64,000 bases of DNA from Sedimentibacter hydroxybenzoicus DSM 7310 (GTDB taxonomy: Bacteria; Bacillota; Clostridia; Tissierellales; Sedimentibacteraceae): NCBI RefSeq assembly GCF_013403245.1, contig NZ_JACBNQ010000003.1:141115-205114 (forward strand), given 5' to 3'. The position numbers and the translations under genes were made by a program. Position 1 is the stretch's first letter, and each line of letters opens with the position of its first letter. The notes beneath the pieces were generated by a model. It saw only the letters and a program-made list of their open reading frames with translations. It was not told the origin of the DNA and made no database searches. Below are positions 25,962 through 34,943 of this stretch, piece after piece.

Positions 25962-26840
25962 TCACCTTCCCTGTTTCTTAACCACTGCAATCCAAACTTC
26001 CTGACGGTTTTCCTGCATATAACACTCGATAACCGGCAGGTCTGCCAGCTCATATCCTGAATTTGGCAGCCATTCAGTGTAAAACTGCTTATATACTTTT
26101 TGCGTTGCACTTGGCAATTCTCCATTAGCTTCAAAAATTGCCCAGGTTGCAGCAGAATAAGAAAATTCCTTCATACCATCAAGTATAGGTATATGTTTGC
26201 ATTGAGAATCATCAACATAGCTTGTTACAGCTAATATATAATTCATTTCTTCCGAATCTCCCCACTGTCCTCCCGCAGCAATTCCTAAAAATCCTGCAGG
26301 TCTGTAGTCAGGAAAATTCTCAATAAATCTTTTCATCGTTCCATCTTCCCATGCATTTTCCCATATCTCAGGAATAACTTCAAATGCCGTTGATGTTTTT
26401 ACTTTGTGCAATATTCCCATTACCTTAAATGCCGGCCACTGTTCAATCTGATAATTCATATGATTTTCTCCTTTTATTGTAATTTGAAAGGAGAGTCTTG
26501 GGCAGGATTTCAGCTGAACTGTTTCATTTCTTACACTTGAAGGCAGTACACTGTGAAAGCTTTTAAATGCACGAGTAAATGCATCTTGAGATTCATACCC
26601 ATATTTTAACGCAATATCAATTATTCTTTCTGTGCTGTTCAATAGATCAAAAGCAGCCATTGTTAAACGCCTGCTCCTTATATACTCAGATAATGGTTTG
26701 TCTGCGATATAAGAAAACATTCTTTGAAAATTATAAACAGAGCATCCTGCAATTTTAGATATTGTTTCATATGATATTTCACCCGCAAGATTTTCTTCAA
26801 TATAGTTAATTGATTCATTCAGTTGTTTAACCCAATCCAT
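25962..26840 (-). CDS. AraC-family regulator with GyrI-like ligand domain
   Basis: Two AraC helix-turn-helix motifs fill residues ~1-110 (ETISKIAGCSVYNFQRMF and IIDIALKYGYESQDAFTRAF). Residues ~125-292 are a GyrI/SOUL-like effector-binding domain ending ECYMQENRQEVWIAVVKKQ. Related proteins sense amphipathic drugs or other small molecules. Strong GAGGGTGAG site. Followed without a gap by the DUF1905-C39 gene, which it probably controls. Confidence 0.88.
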   Translation of the reverse strand: MDWVKQLNESINYIEENLAGEISYETISKIAGCSVYNFQRMFSYIADKPLSEYIRSRRLTMAAFDLLNSTERIIDIALKYGYESQDAFTRAFKSFHSVLPSSVRNETVQLKSCPRLSFQITIKGENHMNYQIEQWPAFKVMGILHKVKTSTAFEVIPEIWENAWEDGTMKRFIENFPDYRPAGFLGIAAGGQWGDSEEMNYILAVTSYVDDSQCKHIPILDGMKEFSYSAATWAIFEANGELPSATQKVYKQFYTEWLPNSGYELADLPVIECYMQENRQEVWIAVVKKQGR

Positions 26841-27230
26841 ATTCTCACCCTCATTAGAATCATATCTTATCCGGATTTTATTTACTCGACATCCTATGCC
26901 GCTTTTTGTCGGCTATATTTTTCTCTTTAATTACTCAACATATATTGCTGCTTCAATTCTGATTGTCATCGCATCTAATACCCCTTGGTGTCAGGATATA
27001 TTTTCAATAATCTCGGCAAGTAACATATTTTATAATGTCTTCTCTCTCAACTGAAGGAAAAAAACAGATATTGTTCTTTAATATACCGGCCATTGTGAAA
27101 CCGGCCTTAAATACTCTTCAGATAATATGTCTATTTTCTAGTTAATAGTCTTAAAAAAGTATCCCACGTTTCAATATGTAATGGTCCTTGAACATGTATC
27201 TTAAGGAAGTCTTTAACTATTTTTACATAA
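26841..27230. other. Intergenic region, no gene recognised
   Basis: No supported reading frame on either strand. The only structure seen is a direct repeat of ACCGGCC (27085-27091 and 27100-27106). It separates the AAA+ gene end from the AraC gene start; the AAA+ operon shows no clear intrinsic terminator here. Confidence 0.5.
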
Positions 27231-28337
27231 CTATAAAAAATTATTTATAATAACTGCACTTAATGCTTCCTTAATAATCCTTTTTATCTGTCTTGCGTTT
27301 TTCAAGCTATTTGTTAACGAAAAAAGTTTGTTCATAATATCAGAGTTATCGATTATCTGTTTTTCATCATCTTCCAAAGCATTATACTGTTTCTGGTATT
27401 CTACATGCATAATTTCTTCAACGGAATCCTTTGAAAGACTGTCAAACCTTATAACAGCATCAAATCTAAAAAAAATAGGCTCCCCCAATTTTTCTTTAAT
27501 TTCCTTTTCTGACATGAAGTTTGAAGTACAGATAATAATGGAGTTTTTCATCTTTACCGTATAATTTTTATCTACAAGCACTCCTTCATCAAACAATTGA
27601 TAAAATGCACTGTAAAATACCGGATTCGGTTTGTCAAACTCATCAAATAAAACAACATTTGATTCCCTTTCGACCAATTCTTTAGCAAGACTATTTTGAC
27701 TATGCTTTCCGCCGAAAATATATGACCCAAATTCGTTACTATGTAACATAGAAAACTGTTTACGAAATAAAGGTTGTCCTAACACATCTGCTATATATTT
27801 TGCAGTTTCTGTTTTCCCCACACCTGTGTTACCATAAAACAACATTACACACGGCTTATCAAATCTTCCTTTTGCAACATTATACAATGTGCTTAAAATC
27901 TGTCGCTGTGCAATTATCTGTCCAATTATCTTATTTGGAAATCCTGCTTTAATTGCTTTTAATTCTTCTATTCCAAGTATATTATATTTTTGTTCCTGAA
28001 TATAACAATCATTTTTTATATATTGCTTCATTCTCTTTGTTATGCTATCTGGTGGATTATGCAAATACAAATTATCTATATTATAGCGAAATGCAAAATT
28101 AGAAAAGCTTTCTATAAAGCTCTCTGTTAAAGATGCGTAGTCATCCGAAAATGCAACTACGGTTTCATAATGCAGCGTTTCCTCAATTTGTTCTATCTCC
28201 CTGCCTTCAATATCGACTTTAATATTTCTGCGCTTTTCATCATCCTGAATTACCAAATCAATAATATGCATATAATTATCATCTGATATTATATCACGAA
28301 AACCATTCAGACCTCCATAGTAAATAAACACTTTCAT
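27231..28337 (-). CDS. AAA+ ATPase with ClpA/B-like module
   Basis: Residues ~140-360 form a ClpA/ClpB D2-type AAA+ module: IIGQIIAQRQILSTLY, Walker A YGNTGVGKTE, Walker B NVVLFDEFDKPNP, sensor-1 ICTSNF, and sensor-2-like NARQIKRIIKE. Residues 1-~130 are a unique N-domain without recognised motifs, beginning KVFIYYGGLNGF. There is one ATPase module only and no ClpP-binding loop or peptidase. Its start overlaps the DUF6414-like gene by four bases (ATGA). As third gene of the rhuM operon it probably acts as a remodelling ATPase for its partners. Confidence 0.8.
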   Translation of the reverse strand: MKVFIYYGGLNGFRDIISDDNYMHIIDLVIQDDEKRRNIKVDIEGREIEQIEETLHYETVVAFSDDYASLTESFIESFSNFAFRYNIDNLYLHNPPDSITKRMKQYIKNDCYIQEQKYNILGIEELKAIKAGFPNKIIGQIIAQRQILSTLYNVAKGRFDKPCVMLFYGNTGVGKTETAKYIADVLGQPLFRKQFSMLHSNEFGSYIFGGKHSQNSLAKELVERESNVVLFDEFDKPNPVFYSAFYQLFDEGVLVDKNYTVKMKNSIIICTSNFMSEKEIKEKLGEPIFFRFDAVIRFDSLSKDSVEEIMHVEYQKQYNALEDDEKQIIDNSDIMNKLFSLTNSLKNARQIKRIIKEALSAVIINNFL

Positions 28338-29113
28338 CTACATACTCCCGCAAGAATAACGTCATATACCTTTAATTCTTCTTGTTCCATCTCGAATGCA
28401 TCCTTATTTACCAAATTATATCCGCTTATTTCCTCTTCCCTTTTATCAGAAAACTCCGATTCCATTGTTAGATTTTCTCTCTTAACCGTACCTACTTCTA
28501 TTGCATGATATTCCAAATTCATTTTTACAAGATCAGAAATAAAATAGCTGTTTCGAAATGCTTTTATATTAAAACGCAACACAACGCTTTTACTTTCATA
28601 TTCTGTAATAAGTTCATAATATCCTCTTCCACTATCCAATGCCTGATCCATAAGTGCAAGATTAAAATTCAGGTCTTCTGCTATTTGCACCTTTCCGTCT
28701 GTCATTGTAAAATATGGGGTAAGCATTTTAAAATATGCGAAGGAATTTGGATATGGATATGTTTTACATTCAGGAAAAACCGTAATATAATTCTTCCCCT
28801 CTTTCTTAACACAATGTAAATAATCTGTAAGGAGTGTATTTTCAACGGCCTTAGTAATTATCGTTGTACCTTCTCTTGAAAAATCAGCATTACCACCTAT
28901 CCCAACTTTTGCACCTATCATAGAAAGTATTCCTATTGATTTTCCTACTTCTGCTTCGGCTCCTGCTACTATTTCATTTGTTTTCTTAACAATATGCGCT
29001 TTTTTGTCCTCACTCTTTCCATTACCAAGAATGTAAATCAAATCCGTAGCAGAACTCTCATCAAAATATATTATTTTAACCATTTGCCTGCTTTTTTTTA
29101 TGCCTTTTGCCAT
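28334..29113 (-). CDS. DUF6414-like protein
   Basis: A 259-residue soluble protein. KIIYFDESSATDLIYILGNG near the N-terminus, followed by a small-residue helix (VAGAEAEVGKSIGILSMIGA), resembles the DUF6414 family, whose function is unknown. The C-terminal half is a predicted mixed alpha/beta domain without catalytic motifs. It starts behind AAGGAG, seven bases after rhuM, and overlaps the AAA+ gene. Tight coupling implies the three products act together. The family name is from memory of the pattern and moderately certain. Confidence 0.6.
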   Translation of the reverse strand: MAKGIKKSRQMVKIIYFDESSATDLIYILGNGKSEDKKAHIVKKTNEIVAGAEAEVGKSIGILSMIGAKVGIGGNADFSREGTTIITKAVENTLLTDYLHCVKKEGKNYITVFPECKTYPYPNSFAYFKMLTPYFTMTDGKVQIAEDLNFNLALMDQALDSGRGYYELITEYESKSVVLRFNIKAFRNSYFISDLVKMNLEYHAIEVGTVKRENLTMESEFSDKREEEISGYNLVNKDAFEMEQEELKVYDVILAGVCR

Positions 29114-29120
29114 ATATCTT

Positions 29121-30125
29121 TTATACTCCTTTTTTTCTTATACTCGTTCTTGCATTTTCCCCTGCATCCTTAATAGTCTCCATATATGCTTTTTCTACAG
29201 GTGAAATGGTAATTTCCTGATATCTTCTGTATTCTTCTTTTGCTTTTTTCATAGCTTGTTCATGACTGACTTTTCCTGAATCTATAAGTAATTTTCTATT
29301 TCCTGATGTTAATATAGCATCCAATTGCTCTACATAATCATTCATATACATTGGCTTATGCTCAATAGCATTGATTTCTGCCAAATCAAAATAACCTGAA
29401 ACAAGATTGTTTAATACTTTTAATTCTTCTTCACGTAAATAATTTTTTGCAACTCCAACATCCTTTAACACCGGTAATTCTCCCGAAAAAGATGTAAGCC
29501 CCATGAAAGGCTTTTCTGCATCAGCACGTTTAAATATAACCTCTGCTGCAGTATGACCATGTGCTGCAAAATGCAGTTTATTCTGTACAATTTTGAAAAA
29601 CCTTAATGATTCTTCACTGTGAGGATCATAATCAACACTTGTAGCATACAAATCAAGCACTTGACGATATAGAACTTTTTCTGATGAACGAATATCTCTG
29701 ATACGGTCAAGTAACTCTTTCCAATAGTTACCTCCTCCATTTCCTTTCAAGCGCTCATCATCCATTACAAAACCTTTAATCATATATTCCTTTAAACGTT
29801 CTGTAGCCCACTGTCTAAATCTCGTAGCTATGGATGATTTAACACGATATCCAAGTGAAATAATCATATCAAGGTTATAATGAACTACATTATAATTCTT
29901 TCCGTCCGAAGCAGTTGTTCGGAATTTCCGAACAACTGAATTCTCCTCTAACTCTCTTTCTTCAAAAATATGCTTTATATGTTCACTAATATTAGATTTT
30001 GATGTCTGGTATAACTCAACTAACTGTGCTTGCGTTAACCATACCGTTTCATCTTCCACCTTAACATCTATATTAACTAATCCGTCTTCCGTTTGATAAA
30101 TAATAATCTCACCTTTATTATCCAT
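29121..30125 (-). CDS. RhuM-family protein
   Basis: RhuM proteins are widespread, often on islands and near restriction or toxin loci; biochemical function is not settled. The signature N-terminus is intact: VWLTQAQLVELYQTSKSNISEHIKHI (in part VWLTQAQLVELYQTSKSN) is a winged-helix-like DNA-binding segment, followed by YNLDMIISLGYRV. The C-terminal half contains FAAHGHTAAEVIFKRADA and ends in a basic tail. At 334 residues it is full length. It has its own promoter with an inverted repeat and leads a three-gene operon. A decayed second copy lies at 22468-22601. Confidence 0.88.
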   Translation of the reverse strand: MDNKGEIIIYQTEDGLVNIDVKVEDETVWLTQAQLVELYQTSKSNISEHIKHIFEERELEENSVVRKFRTTASDGKNYNVVHYNLDMIISLGYRVKSSIATRFRQWATERLKEYMIKGFVMDDERLKGNGGGNYWKELLDRIRDIRSSEKVLYRQVLDLYATSVDYDPHSEESLRFFKIVQNKLHFAAHGHTAAEVIFKRADAEKPFMGLTSFSGELPVLKDVGVAKNYLREEELKVLNNLVSGYFDLAEINAIEHKPMYMNDYVEQLDAILTSGNRKLLIDSGKVSHEQAMKKAKEEYRRYQEITISPVEKAYMETIKDAGENARTSIRKKGV

Positions 30126-30153
30126 ACAAATATTTTCTCCTTTATATCTCTTT

Positions 30154-30221
30154 ACATTCGATTATAATGCGTCGAATGTATGTTCTGATTATATTGTACT
30201 ATAATTTATAAATCTATGCAA
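30154..30221 (-). promoter_or_regulatory. rhuM-operon promoter with inverted repeat
   Basis: TTGCAT (30216-30221), a 17-base spacer and TACAAT (30193-30198). Downstream lies a perfect 8-bp inverted repeat ACATTCGA/TCGAATGT with a 10-base spacer (30154-30179), a candidate operator in the 5' leader. GAACATACATTC (30174-30185) resembles a LexA box with one mismatch. Confidence 0.5.
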
Positions 30222-30231
30222 GAAAAAAGAC

Positions 30232-30608
30232 ATGAAAGTTATAACTAACATATCTCCTATTTCTTTGTATTCCTAATTATTTATTTTTCTAATAAATTAA
30301 AATAATAACCTTTCATATAAAAAGGTATTTATCTACAATTTCAATTCTTCCCAATCAGTTCTATTTTTGTCCGAAATGCTTAATAGTTCATAACAATGAG
30401 ATCAACTCAATTCAACAGACACTGTCTAGCAAATGTTATATTTTAAATAAAATGCCCTCATGTTTTGCAAATTTGACCTATAAAACCCACTTGTAATTTC
30501 TTTAGGCAATACGTTGAGGTCAAACTCTATTTTTTATAAAACTATAGGCAGTTTTCGAAAACATATCAATCGGATAATCTGTGCTTATGATGAAGAAATG
30601 CTTGTTCG
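30232..30608. other. Intergenic region with one long inverted repeat
   Basis: No supported gene. TTTGACCT (30472-30479) and AGGTCAAA (30517-30524) are exact inverted repeats 37 bases apart, followed on the plus strand by CTCTATTTTTTA. This could be a weak terminator or the remnant of an element. Confidence 0.45.
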
Positions 30609-31247
30609 TTACCCCAACCATAGTTTAGCCCTTTTTATAAGTTTTGAATAGAGATATACATCCCGGTCTGTAAATAATTCTTCATTTATTTTTTCAATCG
30701 GAAACCACTCAACTCCACTATTTTCATCGGGATTTACGACCAAAGAATCTTCTTCGTTTGCCGTAAACAGATATGCTATTGAGAGATGGAGATGAGCATT
30801 TACGTACGCTTTATTCTTGAAATGACGTGTAACTGTTAAAATGTCAATGGAAGCAATGCTTGTAGAAATTGGAATTACATTAACGCCTGTTTCTTCAAGA
30901 GCCTCTCGGGTTGCAACCGCTAATAAATCGGCATCTCCGTCAGCATGTCCTCCAGTCCATGCCCATGTATTTCTAATGTTATGATGTATCATTAACACTT
31001 TACTGAGAGACTTATTTAATATAAATCCCGAACTGGTTATATGTGCAATTTCGTTATCCCTCAGCAGAATATTTTGCGGAAACAGCTCTATACAGTTTAA
31101 AATAACTTTTTTGTCTTGGATTTCCTGAGCGTCCTTGGGGATATAATTTTTAATTTCATCAATATAATTCAAAATAAATTTCACCGCCTTATTTATTTTT
31201 TGTTTATCGCTAATGTTTTCTTGACAGCAACACGACACCTTCCACAT
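30609..31247 (-). CDS. Nudix hydrolase with altered Nudix box
   Basis: A Nudix-fold protein: TGGHADGDADLLAVATREALEETGV is the Nudix helix region (core REALEETGV). The consensus first Glu (Gx5E) is Ala here, which may lower catalysis, though REUxEExGU is intact. The annotated start has no ribosome binding site; a TTG at 31172 behind GGCGGTG gives a ~187-residue product whose beginning looks more natural (NYIDEIKNYIP). It follows the second Nudix gene at 31329 and may be the last gene of the alaS operon. Confidence 0.75.
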   Translation of the reverse strand: MWKVSCCCQENISDKQKINKAVKFILNYIDEIKNYIPKDAQEIQDKKVILNCIELFPQNILLRDNEIAHITSSGFILNKSLSKVLMIHHNIRNTWAWTGGHADGDADLLAVATREALEETGVNVIPISTSIASIDILTVTRHFKNKAYVNAHLHLSIAYLFTANEEDSLVVNPDENSGVEWFPIEKINEELFTDRDVYLYSKLIKRAKLWLG

Positions 31248-31328
31248 GCGTCGGCAAGGTAGGCGTCTTCCATTATTTTTTCAACAAAGAAACATACATT
31301 GTTCAGAAGATGCATTCATATTCGTACA

Positions 31329-31877
31329 TTATACTCTACTTTCGAAAACATATTTTTTCAATGTATTTACATGCATGGGATAAAATAATTCATGGTTTTT
31401 ATTCAGTAAAATCTTCATTTCTTCGACGGAAACCCATTTATAGTTTTTTGATTCGTTTGAAAAAGGCAGCAAGTCGCCCTCTACATTACAAACAAAGACA
31501 AAAACAATAATGGGATATGTGCCTTCTATATTTTGTGAACATGAAAACGGAACAAAGTTAATAACCTTGTAAGAATTGCCTTCATACACACTGGATAGAT
31601 TCTCACCAAGTATCTGTGTCACATTTAAACCCGTTTCTTCTTTTATTTCCCTTTTTAGTGTATCAAAAATACACTCGAATGCACGCACCTTCCCCGCCGG
31701 TATTTCCAAAAGACCATGTTCGTTTGGTGCGTCAATCTTACACCTTTCTTGCAGGAGGATATACTCTGTATTATCTATTCTCTTTACAATTATACCGCCG
31801 GCACCGGGGATTGAAAAATGTTCGGTTATTTGAGAGCTTCTAACGCTCTCCTCTTCTTTACATCTATCTTCATTCAT
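31329..31877 (-). CDS. Nudix hydrolase (ADP-ribose pyrophosphatase-like)
   Basis: The Nudix box is complete: G-KVRAF-E-CIFDTLK-REIKEETGL. The context PAGKV before the box and the acidic region after it resemble ADP-sugar pyrophosphatases such as NudF. It has 182 residues and a GAGGTG site. It begins 21 bases after the short alanyl-tRNA synthetase gene, so it belongs to the T-box-controlled transcript. Substrate unproven. Confidence 0.85.
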   Translation of the reverse strand: MNEDRCKEEESVRSSQITEHFSIPGAGGIIVKRIDNTEYILLQERCKIDAPNEHGLLEIPAGKVRAFECIFDTLKREIKEETGLNVTQILGENLSSVYEGNSYKVINFVPFSCSQNIEGTYPIIVFVFVCNVEGDLLPFSNESKNYKWVSVEEMKILLNKNHELFYPMHVNTLKKYVFESRV

Positions 31878-31898
31878 TATAAAACACCTCGTAATATA

Positions 31899-33698
31899 TT
31901 ATATTGAATTACCGCAATTAATGTCAAGTAGAGCGATCACTGCTTTTATTCGCCTTACACCTGCCGAAGAAGCTTCTTCCTTAATAATTTTAAACGAACC
32001 CAGCTCTCCTGTATTACCGGCATGTGGTCCACCGCATATTTCGTCTGAATAACCTGGTATGGAGTACACTTTAACATTTTCTCCGTACCTTCCGGCGAAT
32101 ACTCCAATAGCACCCAGACAATAAGCATCTTCAAGTTTCATTTCTTTCACGGAAACTTCAATATTTTTTTCGATAGCTTCATTAACTATCCTTTCCACAT
32201 CTTCAAGTTCATCCGGTGTAACTTTTCTGTGAAACGAAAAATCAAATCGGAGTCTTTCAGGTGTTATATTGCTTCCACGTTGAGAAACCTCGTCACCGAG
32301 CACTTTACGCAATGCGGAGTTCAACAGATGTGTCGCAGTATGGAGCCGGGCAGTTTGAATGCTATGATCTGCCAGCCCTCCTTTGAATTTGTCTTTTGCT
32401 CCTTTTCTGGATTTGTCCTGATGCTCCGCATACTTCTCTCTGAATGACTCCACGTCAACAGAACAACCCCTTTCCTCTGCCAATTCACAGGTAAACTCAA
32501 TCGGAAAACCATATGTGTCATATAATCTGAATGCTGACTCTCCACTCAAAGCAGTATTCATTCCGATATTTTTGAGATACTGGTCAGCCTTTTTCAGTCC
32601 CAAATCCAGGGTTTTTGCAAACAAATCACATTCTTTTTGTATCTGCTCTATGATAAATTCTTTGTTTTCAGCCAATTCCGAATATATATTCGCGTATTGA
32701 TGAATTATCACTTCTGCCAGATCACATAAATAATTTTGTTTAATACCTGATTTTTTAAATATTCTGATCATTCTGCGAATCAAACGTCTTAATATATAGC
32801 CCTGTTCCGTATTTGACGGGCATATCTTTCGCGGGTCACCTAAAATAAAACTGGCTGCTCTGATATGCTCACAAATAATTCGTTTATCTCTTATTGACAT
32901 TTCAGCATCTAATTCCTCAATAATGCTATTCAGCCGGATCATAACAGGAATAAACAGCTCTGTATCGTAAACATTCGTCTTTCCGTTAAATACTGTCAGA
33001 ACTCGTTCGAGCCCCATTCCCGTATCCACATTTTTCTGCTGAAGTTCTGTGAAACTTCCGTCTGCTTCCTTATTAAATTGCATAAATACATTGTTCCATA
33101 TCTCAACATATTTTCCGCACTTACATGACGGTCCACAATTGTCACTGCATTTTGGTTTTCCCATATCATAAAATATTTCTGTATCAGGACCACATGGACC
33201 TGTCAGTCCAACAGGTCCCCACCAATTATCTTCCCGCCCATAGGAATATATTTGACTCTGTTTCAATCCTTTGCTCTTCCATATCGTTTCAGATTCGGTA
33301 TCGCGGGGTACCAGCAGATCCCCTTCAAACACGGTTACTGCCAGTCGTTCCACAGGTATGTTCAAATTATTTGTCAAAAAATCAAAACTCATAGATATAG
33401 ATTCTTCTTTAAAATAATCACCAAGAGACCAATTTCCCATCATTTCAAAAAATGTCAGATGTGTATCATCACCGACCTCATCTATATCTCCTGTTCTGAC
33501 ACATTTTTGAATATCAACAAGACGTCTCCCCTGCGGATGACTTTCTCCCAATAAATATGGTACCAGCGGATGCATTCCTGCCGTAGTAAATAAAACTGTC
33601 GGATCATTCTCCGGCAGAAGTGAAGCCGACGCGATTTCTTTATGCCCCCTTTCTTCAAAAAATTTCACATAAATCCTTCTTAACTCATTTGCTGTCAT
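31899..33698 (-). CDS. alaS: Short alanyl-tRNA synthetase lacking the C-Ala domain
   Basis: Class II synthetase charging tRNA-Ala. The catalytic core has family motifs ([42 protein letters not shown]). An editing domain follows with zinc ligands HTATH and [13 protein letters not shown]. It stops at 599 residues, where canonical AlaRS continues with a C-Ala domain to ~870. The consensus CGGTH is CGGPH. A zinc-type [14 protein letters not shown] insert is present. A T-box leader with a GCA (Ala) specifier supports its identity. Possibly a second AlaRS beside a full-length one elsewhere in the genome. Confidence 0.9.
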   Translation of the reverse strand: MTANELRRIYVKFFEERGHKEIASASLLPENDPTVLFTTAGMHPLVPYLLGESHPQGRRLVDIQKCVRTGDIDEVGDDTHLTFFEMMGNWSLGDYFKEESISMSFDFLTNNLNIPVERLAVTVFEGDLLVPRDTESETIWKSKGLKQSQIYSYGREDNWWGPVGLTGPCGPDTEIFYDMGKPKCSDNCGPSCKCGKYVEIWNNVFMQFNKEADGSFTELQQKNVDTGMGLERVLTVFNGKTNVYDTELFIPVMIRLNSIIEELDAEMSIRDKRIICEHIRAASFILGDPRKICPSNTEQGYILRRLIRRMIRIFKKSGIKQNYLCDLAEVIIHQYANIYSELAENKEFIIEQIQKECDLFAKTLDLGLKKADQYLKNIGMNTALSGESAFRLYDTYGFPIEFTCELAEERGCSVDVESFREKYAEHQDKSRKGAKDKFKGGLADHSIQTARLHTATHLLNSALRKVLGDEVSQRGSNITPERLRFDFSFHRKVTPDELEDVERIVNEAIEKNIEVSVKEMKLEDAYCLGAIGVFAGRYGENVKVYSIPGYSDEICGGPHAGNTGELGSFKIIKEEASSAGVRRIKAVIALLDINCGNSI

Positions 33699-33732
33699 TA
33701 ATATTACTCCCTCCTGTTTTATTTACCAAAAC

Positions 33733-33769
33733 AAAAAAGCCCTAAGCTGACTTATTGTCAACTTAGGGC
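33733..33769 (-). terminator. T-box terminator hairpin
   Basis: GCCCTAAG and CTTAGGGC form the base of a hairpin (33739-33769), continuing TTGAC/GTCAG, followed by six T. It lies 35 bases before the alaS start and competes with the T-box antiterminator. Confidence 0.9.
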
Positions 33770-34000
33770 GAACTATTATGTCCGTGTTACCACCTAAATT
33801 CAGATTTCTCTGCACTCTATCAATACGGGATATTTCCGATATTGTTTCCTGAATAACGGTGGAACTCCGTTGAAGCCTACTGAGATTTTTCGGGATTTTT
33901 CTGTTCGGTTCACGGCTCCGAGACTGCTTCAATATCAGATCAATGAAGATTCACACCAACCATCTTCTCTCTGTGAAATCCCTAATACTTACTATTCCTC
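33733..34000 (-). promoter_or_regulatory. T-box leader of alaS
   Basis: The minus-strand leader contains the antiterminator T-box sequence GGTGGTAACACG (33783-33794), a stem I region with an AGAGA element, a GCA alanine codon in TGAAGCAGTCT (33925-33927) as the likely specifier, and a terminator at its end. Uncharged tRNA-Ala should favour read-through into alaS and the Nudix genes. Confidence 0.88.
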
Positions 34001-34031
34001 ATTATAGCCTTTTTGTTTTAAGTTGAATCAA
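34001..34031 (-). promoter_or_regulatory. Candidate promoter of the alaS T-box transcript
   Basis: TATAAT (34001-34006) with TTGATT (34026-34031) at a long 19-base spacing. An alternative TTGACA (34054-34059) pairs with TAGCAT at 17 bases. Confidence 0.4.
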
Positions 34032-34059
34032 TGCTATCACACTCAAATTGAAATGTCAA

Positions 34060-34089
34060 TTAAATTATGGCGAATTCGCCATAATTTAA
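34060..34089. repeat. 30-bp perfect palindrome
   Basis: Fifteen-base arms with no spacer, centred on GGCGAATTCGCC. One arm is natural KilA-N coding sequence (Gly-Glu-Phe-Ala); the other mirrors it exactly and ends the reading frame. It lies just upstream of the TTGACA hexamer before alaS. Confidence 0.9.
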
Positions 34090-34239
34090 AGCGTGATTAT
34101 GTATCTGTTCCCATATTCCTAAGAGTTCAACTGTATTTCGGTTTCGAAGCCAATCCGAAATGAAAAAATCATTTTCTATGGCTCTTTTCAGCACAGCTTT
34201 TATATCGTCCACATTCAATTGGAATTTACCTATTATCAT
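34060..34239 (-). pseudogene. Truncated KilA-N domain gene
   Basis: A 59-codon frame starting two bases after the proX-like stop. It reads through FFISDWLRNRNTVELLGIWEQ and ends NYGEFAII, the first half of a KilA-N domain. Intact relatives continue for another ~200 residues. The stop falls at the edge of a 30-bp palindrome. It is a second KilA-N relic besides the gene at 21650-22348. Confidence 0.75.
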
Positions 34240-34241
34240 AA

Positions 34242-34745
34242 TTAAAAATCAATGTATTCTACTTGATTTCCCTGTTGTTTTATTAAATCAACCAAGTCTT
34301 TTGTTTTTAGCCAAACAGTAGCGGTATTTTCATTTGGGTGAATAGCAATAAGTGTATGTTCAAAGTCAGCATCAATATATACTTTTACGTTATGTGTTTC
34401 ATCATTAATGACACCGAATGGTGTTACAGCACCTTTAGATAAACCTAAATACTGATACAAATCGCTTTCAGAAGCAAAGCTCAACGGTCGAGAGTTAATT
34501 CTTTCTCTCATTTGTTTTAAATTAACCATTTTTTCTTCTCTAACCACAAATAAAAAATAATTTCGTTTTTTATCATCACGAACAAATAAATTTTTAGCCC
34601 CGAACTTTGCTTTAGGGAGATTCAAAGAAAGCATTTCATCAATCGTAAAAACTGCTTCATGTGAAATTATTTCATATTCCACATTTGATGTATTTAATAA
34701 ACTAATTATCTCCTGTTTACCTTTCATTGTTTTCATTTTCTCCAT
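34242..34745 (-). CDS. ProX/YbaK-type prolyl-tRNA editing protein
   Basis: A free-standing aminoacyl-tRNA deacylase of the YbaK/ProX superfamily that clears mischarged tRNA-Pro (typically Ala-tRNA-Pro). Evidence: GAKNLFVRDDKKRNYFLFV, LSFASESDLYQYLGLSKGAVTPFG (shown in part) and HPNENTATVWL match the family. It has 167 residues and no synthetase attached. Start choice between 34745, 34736 and 34727 is open; GGAG lies close to the second. Placement beside an alanyl-tRNA synthetase suggests a translation-quality module. Confidence 0.88.
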   Translation of the reverse strand: MEKMKTMKGKQEIISLLNTSNVEYEIISHEAVFTIDEMLSLNLPKAKFGAKNLFVRDDKKRNYFLFVVREEKMVNLKQMRERINSRPLSFASESDLYQYLGLSKGAVTPFGVINDETHNVKVYIDADFEHTLIAIHPNENTATVWLKTKDLVDLIKQQGNQVEYIDF

Positions 34746-34943
34746 TCATCAATAATTATTTAACTACAAATTCCTGTTTATCCGTATATTACTGCTATTA
34801 TAACCTATCTAAAAGCAAAAATAAACAGACAAATCTCAAACATAATTTGACTGTTTATTATACTATATTATTGTCATTGATAGAATTTATATCATGGTAC
34901 GTATTTGGAGGTATCTATATCATATCACCGGCTCACACATATA

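Noticed and set aside
27085..27106. Paired ACCGGCC motifs as a terminator
   Set aside because: They are direct, not inverted, repeats; only a short self-complementary core could pair and no T-run follows closely.
30188..30193. TATAAT upstream of rhuM as the -10 box
   Set aside because: It is 22 bases from the only good -35 hexamer; TACAAT at 30193-30198 has 17-base spacing.
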